DNA of 64,000 nt from Oasisia sp. SBJ-2009. Lineage: Eukaryota; Annelida; Polychaeta; Sabellida; Siboglinidae. The stretch is taken from positions 21,112,157-21,176,156 of the forward strand of contig OZ024858.1 in the NCBI GenBank assembly GCA_964017155.1, in the 5' to 3' direction. The notes beneath the pieces are model-generated. The model did no database searches and was not told where the DNA came from. It saw nothing but the letters and a program-made list of their open reading frames with translations. Shown in pieces: positions 43,901-54,959 of the stretch (within the stretch, counting starts at the first letter, position 1; each line of letters begins with the position of its first letter). The position numbers were made by a program, and so were the translations under genes.

Positions 43901-46900
43901 GACGGTGACAGACAATGCCCCGGCCCCCCGCACTGGCACTGCCCAGGTCACTGTCAACATCATCCGTAACCGGTACATGCCTGAGTTCCGACAGACCTCC
44001 TTCGTCAAAACCATCGGGGAGTACTGGCCCCTCCGTAGGACTGTCATCACCACCACCGCCAGTGACAACGACCCTAGTTCGGTGAGTCCAACATTGGCCA
44101 TATATGTTCAGACCTTCAAATCTTATCTTAAATTAAAGGCTCCTTCAATTTCAACATTGGTCAGATACGTTCAGACCTTCAAATCTTATCTTAAATTAAA
44201 GGCTCCTTCAATTACAACATTGGCCAGATACATTCAGACCTTCAAATCTTATCTTAAATTAAAGGCTCCTTCAATTACAACATTGGCCTGATACATTCAG
44301 ACCTTCAAATCTGATCTTAAATTAAAGACTCCGTCAATTACAACATTGGCCAGATACATTCAGACCTACAAATCTTATCTTAAATTAAAGGCTCCTTCAA
44401 TTAAAGGTTCAATCTCAGTTCTATTGGTTTTGCATGTCTCGGTTGAAATTTATTTCATGAGACTTGTCAGAAAGGATTCATGAGATCATCGGTGTGCATT
44501 CTTTTTTAGTTAAATACTGCCTAAGGACAAACTTGCTTCATCTGTATGTCCTGTAACTTGATTAGGCTGCTAAGGCTTTTGCAAAGTATATCTGACCTGG
44601 CCTTGAAAGAAATTCTTTCAAATGTTTTAATAAAAGAGCTACAGACGTAATCGACTGACTGTGCGTATTATTTGGCCAGTCAACATGCTGCACCAATGTA
44701 ACCAATTAATATATTTACAGTGAGCTAAATCAGTTGAGAAGACAATTGTACAATGCATCTGTTTACGGTTGCATTCAGTGTTTTTATATTCGACACACAG
44801 ACATTGGTTCGCCAAAAAAACAATGAATTTGCTGTACTTGACCTTCCTTTCACCTTGACCTTCCATTCACCTTCACCTTGTGTCTGTTGCAGACTAAGAG
44901 TGGACAGCTGGAGTACAGTTTGAAGGGCATCGAACCAACCTCCAATGCAGGCAACTTCTTCGTCATCAGTCCGTCTCTAGGTACTATCTCGCTCACCAGG
45001 AGCCTGTATGGAGTAGAACTCGATCGAACCTACTATATGGTAAGTAGAATAGGGGTCTACCTTAATCGTTGTGTATATGTACACTTTTTGTAGTACCAAA
45101 ATATTTTGTTGTTCTTGTCCTTGACTGTAGTTGGATTCTTTTAGGGATACATGCATGCATGCATGCATATAATGGAAATAATTCTTTAATGTTGACATAT
45201 TCAATCATTCGCTAAATGTATCTTGTTTTATGTTCTTGTCACTCTCAAATAGAATCGTCTTTGTCCTATAGATGTACAATGTTAACTTTCATAATGTCTG
45301 CATCACATACAGTTATGCTAGTATTATGCCTTATCTGTACTACTTGTCTTTATGACATGTTGTACAATACTGCAAAATCAAACACATCTATGTCTCTGTC
45401 TAGATGCGGGTGACAGTGACGGACGCAGGGACGCCACATAAATCGGCCGATGCAACTGTTCGCGTCGATGTGCTGCGTAACTTGCACAAACCTGTCTTTG
45501 CGCAAACCAAGTATGTCGTCAACATCAATGAGACACACCCCTACCGCACCACGGTCCTGGTGCTGAATGCCACAGACGCAGACAGCAAGGACCAGCCTGG
45601 GGTAGGTGACACCTGCATCCATGTTGTCTCTTCCTATGGTTAGCTCATCACTCTATGTTAGCCACGTCTTTGTGACTAGAGTATTGTCGGGCTTGGTTTT
45701 CAGAGTTGTCCTTCTCTAGAATTAATGAGTCCACTTCAGGTTACACATTTACCCTGTGTGGGATCTTTTACTCCCCCTGGATTAAACACCAGATAGAAGG
45801 GACCACCGGCTTTTAGTGTCTCTTCCGAAAGGCACGCAATGTAAGGTGAACGAAATTGCCTAAGTTTCGAAATGGTGATAGATGGGATTGAACCACCGTC
45901 CCCTCGATTGACAGTCCGGTGCTCTACCGCGTGACCACCACTCCTTATCACTTGATATTCAGCTGACTAGACTTAATTGTGTAAGCTTTTCTGAGAGATT
46001 TGACACCACTTCTGTCCTGTTTACAACGGGCACTGTGCTGCTAATAATGGAAGTCTGGTGTCATTTCTGAATTGCACCTGTGATTTCCATTGTCCTTTTA
46101 AAACTTATCTGAACTAAGAAGGTCCTCTCTTGGTATGGAATAAACGTATATTGCAATTCCAAGCTTTGTATGTATTTTTAACTTACCAGCTGAGCCGGTA
46201 TTTGAACAGCCTCTGCCAATTTGGAATAAATGGTTGACAGTGTGTGATGATCTATTTTCAGTTGGTACTGCTTCTTAATTTGTAATTTAGCAAATAGTCT
46301 GCCAGGCACATTTACTGGTATGAAGGCTGGTCAGTTTACAGTTGTTCAGATGTCCACTGGGAATTACAACAATCCTACTAATATTGGTGTGTGGTATCAC
46401 ATGTTGTATGTGTGTAGTAATGATTGTGACAGTTGAAGTCATCCGGGTGTGTGTCATTGGTGTAAGTGTGTGTGTGTTTGTAGACCCCAAATGCTGAATT
46501 TACCTACAAGATTGGCGCAAAGTTCGCAGAGGAAGCGAAGTACTTTGGCATCAACAGTAGGACAGGCAGTGTGAGCATCATACAACCTCTCACCAACGAC
46601 CAGCTGCTGCCGGATGTCTACAAGGTACGTAAGACATCCCCAAAAAATGGGTCTGAAATGACTTTCATTTGTAAGGCCATGCTGCAATGCCTTAGTTAAT
46701 TCCCAAGGAATGTAATCGCATCTTGTACTGGACTCCACAACAATATATATCTGTGATGTTAAACTTGCTGGCAAAAATGTCAAATATAACTGAAGAAGTA
46801 TATTTGTGAAGTAGTAGTCATTTCTTTTATTTAGTATTGTTAGTATTTTTGTTCACAATTGATAATCACTGTCAGTTATTAACTATCAACAGCTACATTT

Positions 46901-49900
46901 ACCATTGATAATACTGCATTGTGCCTTTGTCTGTAGCGATGCATCAATCAATGGATGTGGTGAAACGCCCCCTGGTGTTTGTGTTGTAGTTCAAGGTGTA
47001 CGCTAGAGACGGAGGGATCCCTGATAAGGTCGGAGTAACTGAAGTTGTTGTCAACGTGAAGCGTCGCATTCTAGTAGGTCCTCGCATCATGGGCTTCCAG
47101 CAGCCACTCTACATGTGAGTTGTGTCTTCATTTGTTGGCCCAGTTGAGACAGTCACCAATAGAGTCGCATAAGTATAACTGCTTGTGTCCACCCACAGAC
47201 CTGTCACACTGTCACCTGTCACAAGACTGGAGCCAACGTAACAAGATCTAGAAGACAGGTGGCCAAGGAAGCTGTGATATTATCGACAGGAACAATTCAT
47301 GCTTTCTTACATCCAGTCTTCATTACATACTTTGTTCATCATTTCCTAACTAATACTTTCTTACATCCAGTCTTTGCTGTTCTTTTGGGTCACTACTAAT
47401 CCTCAGAGGTGAGGTGTGTTGACAATGTACATTACTCATGCTAGATATATCACACATACTTATTGCAGAATTTGCATATGTAAAAATTGCGACTTTATTT
47501 ATTATCATTAACATGAATAAGCAATTTGTAGCAGAAATGTGGACATGTTGACACGTTGTGTGTCTTGTAGGGTCACAATCCCAGAGAATGTGGATGTAGG
47601 GGCCGATTTGACAGAGCTGAATATGGTGAACCTCAACAGTAACAAAGAGGTCAAATGCATCTTCCTCTCCGGCAACAAAGACGGTGAGTGAGGCACCTTG
47701 GGTGCTTAGGTTCTTAGGTGGTTTCCTCCAAACAGCCCAAACTTGGGCTAACGCAGGAGTTCTTCTCTAGAATCAGTGAGTCCACTACAGGTTAGTGTGG
47801 GATATTTTACTTCCCCTGGCATAGACACCAGATAGAAGGAACCACCAGCTTTTTAGTGTCTCTTCTGAAAGACGCAGGCAAATGTGGGGTAAACGAAATT
47901 GCCTAAGTTTTGAAACGGCGGCAAGTGTGATCGAACCACCGTCCCCTCGATTGACAGTCCGGTGCTCTACCGTGCGAGCACCGCTCACCACAATGTCTTA
48001 CAAGGATTTATGCCACTCAGTCAGCTTACAGTAATGTATTGTCTCGTAGTAATATGCTAGAAAATATTTATGGTGCAAAGTATCACCAGTTGTTGTGAAT
48101 TCAGCATGTTATTGTCAAAGGGTCAACCATTACCATCATAATGTGTTAGTCTCAGTCTCACCTGTACAGTCTTAGTATCAGGGGCATCTGTCACCAACAC
48201 AATGTGCAAATCTAGCTGTGTCACCAACATAGTGTCAATCATTCACATAGTATGTTTGTATCATAATGTCAGCTGTCACCATCACGGGGTGTTTGTTTCA
48301 TAGTGTTAACTATCACTGTCACAATGTGTTAGTGTCAAAATGTCAGTTGTCACCATCACAATGTGTTAGCATCACAGTGTCTACTGTCACCATCACTCAA
48401 AATCTGTTAGTATCAGGATGTTAACTGTCACCAACACAGTGTGTCAGCATCCCAGTGTGTGTCAACTGTCACCAGTGTGCGGCATTGCTGCCTGTGAGAC
48501 AGTTGCATAATGTGTTTAGAAGTGTGTTAAGTTGGCTGGCTGTTACAGGAATGTTCCGCCTGCAACGAAGGCAGAACAGCAAGGTTTGGGCCATCATCAT
48601 CAACAAGCAACTTGACCGCGAGGCTACTGCTGAGTATGAACTCATCATCAAGGCAGAGGAAACAAGTCGCAAGAAGCGAGCTGGTACGTCACGTCAGATC
48701 ACCAGTAAAACAGGATATTTCATGTCATACTGTGTGATCCTTTGCAGCATTCTTAAAGTGGTAACTTTTTTAATACAGATAAATACGTAATTGCAACAGT
48801 TTCCAAATCATGTTTAAAAATGCCTAACCTATATTATACTTATAATTGTGGTCGCCGCATCACGAATGATAAATATTGTAAATAATGAATTTCACAACAC
48901 CTTTGTTATGGAAAGGTCATAGATATTTATCGTTGAAAACCCACATTAATTAATGACAAATACTTTTTGTTTATTTTGCATGTGACAGTTCTAAGCCATC
49001 TGAACGAGGACAGAAGAATATATCGTCATTCAAAATATGTGTGTTGTCATGTAGAATTAGAATTATGATTTTAGAACACAAAGTAACTATTGCTCTATGT
49101 GTCACCGGGGTGTTTATCTCTGGTATGATGTCGTGGTAAGTATGACATGAGTGTAACACGACACTTCTGGTGACCCAGCATTTGTGTCATTTCAGTTAGT
49201 GACGCGGAGTTGAGTGGCTCATCCGTCACCAAAATCGTCGTCAGGTTGACTGACGTGAATGACGAGGTGCCGAAGTTTGTCTTCCCGCCCTACCCCATTG
49301 TCACGGAGAAGTTCTTCGGAGCCGTTTCGAGGCAGGCTGCACCCCTCACCCCAGTAATGACACTCAATGTAAGTGACAAGTGTAACAAATAGCTGTTTCT
49401 TTATTGCCAAAATTGAAGCAAACTAATTAACTGCAACGTTTTGAGAAGCAAGGTAATTTTGACTCATGTTGTCTATTGTTTATTTTTATTTATGCCCCAA
49501 TTGCATGTATTTTGTTAGTTTTAGCTAATTTGTCTAGAAAATAAACTACATTATGTGGCATCCATATCTGCCCAAATCACAAAACCGATGGGACATGACC
49601 CTCACAGCTATTGGTGACTAGTATCAAGACTATACTCATGTATGCAGTGGTTGGTGGCAATCTCCAGACGTTTGTCAATCTGATTACTGACATTACACAG
49701 ACACTGTACGTTGCCATTAGAAATGACAAATCACAACATTTATTGTAGGCAACCGATGCCGACGAGGGTGAGAACGCCGTCATGTCCTTTGCCATGGCCG
49801 CTGGCAGCCAGAGTACGCCCTTCTTCGTGCACGGGTCAGACGGGGTCATCTACACCTCGAGGACATTCAACGCAAGCAGTCAGAAGAAGTTTACCTTGAA

Positions 49901-52900
49901 AATCGCCGTTGAGAACCCAGACACTCCAATAGGGCACAAGATGCGCTCACCATTTATAGAAGTCATTGTGAGTGAATGCGTACTTACCTATGCCTATTTT
50001 GTACTAAATTCACTTAATTTGTGAAACGTACAACATTTCGAGCCATCAGCTATGAGGCTTGGTCACATACCTGAGCCATGTTACACGAGTATGACACCAA
50101 CACTCGTAGCTGATAGGTCAAAACGTGATACGCTTCTCAATTGATGCTCCAAGATAAGTCTATTTCTTGCAGAATAACAACATCTGGGAGCCATGAACAG
50201 TATATTCCATATCTTACCTAGGCCTGTTTGTCAGCTGCAGAGGTCATCAGATTTAACAAGATAAATATTTAACAAGATTGCCACCTAGAGATTCAACTCT
50301 AGATGGCAGGTGGACTAGGCAGCCCTTTGGCTTATCGAGAATCCAACCTATCTATCTAAGTATAACCCGCCCGTCTTAGGTATATGTCGATTTTATTCTA
50401 AAATATATTAACACTACTAGCACATACATAATCTGTTCCATTCGTTTACTGTTCTTTGTGAAAATGAAAATATTCTAATATCTAATCTACATCTGTTTCT
50501 TTGCTAATGTAACTCCATGTCCTCTAGTCCTTCTCTCTTCCATGACCAAAAAAAAATATTTGTGTCAATATTTTCATACCCATTCAATATTTTAAATACC
50601 TCAAACTGATCTCCTCTCAATCTTCTGGTTTCTAATGTTGTTAAACCACATTCTTTTAGACGCATTTCATAACTAAAATTCCTTGAGTTTTTATATCATT
50701 TTGGTTGCTCTCCTTTGTACTCTTTCTAGCATATAACTATATATTTCTAGCATCAACAAATGTTCTCAGCCAAGTCCTGTTTGTTGCCATCAGTTTCAGT
50801 TCTTTTAAAATATGTTGTTGTCCATGTTTCTGTAACAGCAAATAGATGGATTGTTCGCATTTTGTACAACCTTCATTTTAAATGGGCGTTGAGTCATTAA
50901 CCAGCACGTTTCTGTATGGTTTTCTTTAAATGGTGTCTGTTTATAACTTGTTTGAGAAGTGAAGGTGTGGAATCACACTGCCTTCTTATAAACACCGGGT
51001 CGAAGGGACCACCTGGATAAATATGATTGTTATTACCAGTGTATTCCTTACAGGTGAATCTCATCTCTCCTGAGAACCGGCTCATAATGGACTTCAGCGA
51101 TCGTAGTCTGGAACAGCTCATCGCTAAGAAGGATGCAATTGTCAGGTAAGCGTACAACTTGATGTTCACCGAAAATTCCTTTGTACACTAGAGCTTTCCA
51201 CTTTGTGCAGCTCTGTAGTGGTAGATTTGTACTCAATTTAGATATTGATTATGGCCCCAATAAACTGGGTGCATTACGTTCACTCTTCTCTTTAAGAGTG
51301 TAAAGTGTTACACGTAACGTGTAACACTTTACGATGCACCTTTATATGATTTTCTTAGGAATTCTCAAATTTCCTAGAAAATCAATCTGTATTTGTTCAT
51401 ATAAGCTGAATTAATCAAATAACACCTCATTAATAGTAGTAAACTTAATTTAAACAATGGTCTCCAGAGTATGGCTCTGTTCAATAGTGTTTACATATTC
51501 TTCTATAAAACAATATCCCCTCTTGAAAGCCTGTTATCGGTCGAGATGGCAGTGTCGCATGTAACATTTTCACTTTCACTTTATTGTCACTCTGACATTG
51601 CAGACTGCTACAAGACCTGACATCTTACATCATCATCATAGAGACCATGAGACCCATGGCGGCTGACAGTCTCGGTGATGATGACAACAAGGTGATGACA
51701 GGGTAAGTTACTGAGTTACTCTACGTACGGTTTCAGTTACAGTGATATGATGATTGTGCTCTGGCAGTTTAAAATAGACAATGCACTAGTTCACGTCTGA
51801 GTCCATGTGGGTCGTTGCATAAGCAGAACATGTGATCAGATTATTGATCTAAAATACATTATTGATGGTCGGTCCCCTAAATTGATCAACCACTATGCAA
51901 TGCTATTACTTGGTTCTCAAGAAGATACGTTTTTAACCCAAAAGACTAATTACACTGACAGTTAACCAGAAGTTAAACGAACCTATCCCTTTGCAGGAGT
52001 CACATGGTATTTGTGGTGGTCAACACGACGACCTTTGACCTGATGACCGTTGGCCAGATGGAGAGGTGAGTTGATGAGATGTTTCACTCTACCTCCCAGG
52101 GTGCTAGCTGATTGACCTTGGTCCTCCTTCTTTCTTTCAGTTGTCATCAGTGAGGAGGTGACAAATAAAAACACTTGTATGATCCTGTTGCACTTGCTCA
52201 AATAATAAAGCAGGCAGCAGAGTTCAAGTTTAGGGAGACTCGTTAGTTAGCACATAATTTGCTACATGTTTAGGGTTTGCTCATTAATTGCAGCATAGCT
52301 GAACACTTCCCAGACAAGTTGGGAAGGTGTTGAGCAGGTCTGCATGGAAATAGTGTGAAGCAGGGCTTTATGCAGGATCAAATTATTGCCAGTCACACAT
52401 GTTTTGGTGGACATATGTGGATGTTAACTGTTATGCCAGATCACAAATTTTAAATGTATTTTTTGTACCTGAAAAGGACTACAAACACACATGTGACACC
52501 ATTTATGCTCACTTTCAAGGCATAACTAACAATATATATGGTTTTGGAAGACTTTTTTGCTCCTTCATTTTTTACCCGTCCACCCGTATTTCTACCTGTC
52601 CATATTTGTTTTTACCCGTCCAAATGACGAGTGAAAGGATCTCTGCATAAAGCTATGGTGTGAAGTGTCTGATTCTGGAGACTGCACTATATAGTAACGT
52701 ACCTTTTATGTTATTGCCCATACACCTCTCAAATGTACGTGTGTGGGTGTGGGTGTGTGTGCACGTGTGTGTGCACGTGTGTGTGCATGTGCATCTGCGT
52801 ATATATGCATTCGGATGTGTTGTTTTGAGAGAGGCACTGACAATGTGCCATGGGTTCTAGTCGGTTCCTATCGGAGCAAGTGACTTGGTTGACTTTGGCC

Positions 52901-54917
52901 AGACATTGACATTTGATACTGCTCTGTGCTTTTCAGTACGTTCCTGTCGGAGCAAGCGAGGCAGCACATCCAAGCGACGTTCCTGAAGGCGGGCCTGGGT
53001 GAGGTGGCGGCAGTGCAGGGCGGAGCTGACGCCTTGACTGGTGGCGGGAAAGTAGCCGCCATAAGGACGTACTCGGACGGCTACAACCGCGTCGAACCGT
53101 GGCACGCACTGCTCGTGGTGGCTGCCCTCCTCATCTTCTTCTGCATCATCGGCATGATCGTCATCTGCTTCACGTGGTCAAGGTAGCTGACCAGTACAAG
53201 TAGCAGTGTCCAGTACGAGTAGCAGTAGCTGCATTTGTTGTAAAAGTATCATTTCACATTTGACCTGTTCGTAGATTTGTTTCGAATCCATGCATAGTAT
53301 TCCAGATAAAATTGGGTCCGTCTGTTATCTGTGGATTAAAGTTAACATAATCAATGACAACAAAGGCTGATACCTGCTACGAGACCAAAAGAAGGTGACA
53401 TAGATTTACTTTGAATAAATCAGCAGTCATATCCCAAAGCAAACAAACTGTTTATTCAATACACTCTCCTGTTTGCATTTACATGCTTAGCGTCATTTTT
53501 CCCACAAATCAACACTTGCCTAAGTGGAGCTGTAGATACTGGCAATATCCAAATAGTGTGATCGTCAGCTAGTTGTCGTGACCACACACCCAGTTGTATT
53601 CTTTGGTTTGCCAAATCATAGTCAATACTTGATGTCTGACTCTATGCCATTCTTTGTGGGTGCTGCTTCTTAGCAACAACACACTAAAAAAACATGTCAG
53701 TTATTGGTGTGTATATATCAGTAATGAAATGGTGTGTTGTTATTGTAGATACCAGCGACATATGAACCGTTGCTACAATGCAGGCCAGTACTCTGTCGCC
53801 GGCTCTGAGCCTTTGTTTGTGCGACCAGAAAGTTACCTGAAGGAATACGAAACACAGGTAAGAAGACACTATAAACACCTTTCATAAAAAACTTAAAATA
53901 TATTTATCTGAAGTTACATTTCCACCCTAAATGTTCAGGTGTTCCATGCACCAGTGACGTCTTTTCCGTGTTTGTTATTTAAGCCTGATGGTCTTGTTGC
54001 ACCTCTGAACTTGAATTTCCATGTCTGTACGGTTATTCAGTGATTTATAACAGCATGATAAAATATAAGTTCTGTGTATTTTGACATAGCTTAACATACT
54101 TTGAAAGTTAGACTGTTCAGGCAGTGCCACTGTTCCTGCATATTCTTGTTTTAATATAATAATATAAATGAGGATAAATTACTGGCAAATTTGAGTTGGT
54201 TCTATGCATATTTTGAAATCCTCTTTGGTGCAGCATGTCCCAAATAAGAGTTTTCTAGCCCAGATATAATAATAATAATAATATTTATAAAGCGCAATAT
54301 CCAAATATGCTCAAAGCGCTGTACAATAAAATATAAAGCTATTTATTATGTGTTAAAACTAATATTAATAATAATAAATACAACTGTAAAATTAACTTTC
54401 AGATAAAACAAATGTAGAAACGTTAAATTATTCATATTAAAACTGTTAATTAAATATTATAGAATTAACGATGATGAGTAAAATAAATAAAACTAATTAA
54501 TACTCTATTTAGATGCAAAACACATACTAAGCGATGGCATATATAAATGTCAATACATGTGTGTAAAAATAAGATAAGATGAAATATTTGAAACAACTTT
54601 TCTAAAATGTCATAGAATATGTAAAATGTCGGCAGTAATGCTTTGAAAATGTGCGCTTCTAGTGCCTTTCTGAATACCGACAAAGTTCCGCACACTTGAT
54701 ATCAATGGGCAATGCGTTGCAATAAGTATGGTGAAAATGAGTGAGTGTTGGTTGGTGTTGACAGAGTCTCGCGATGTACGTGCCCCCGGATGAGCCCATT
54801 CAGGAACTAGGGGAGGTGAACATGAACTTTGAGGTGGACGGGGACGGTCATGTCCAGCAGCCTAATGCCGATGACACCGCCTGTGTCAACCCAATCTATC
54901 AGAGGTAACGTGTTTGT

Positions 54918-54959
<42 letters not shown>

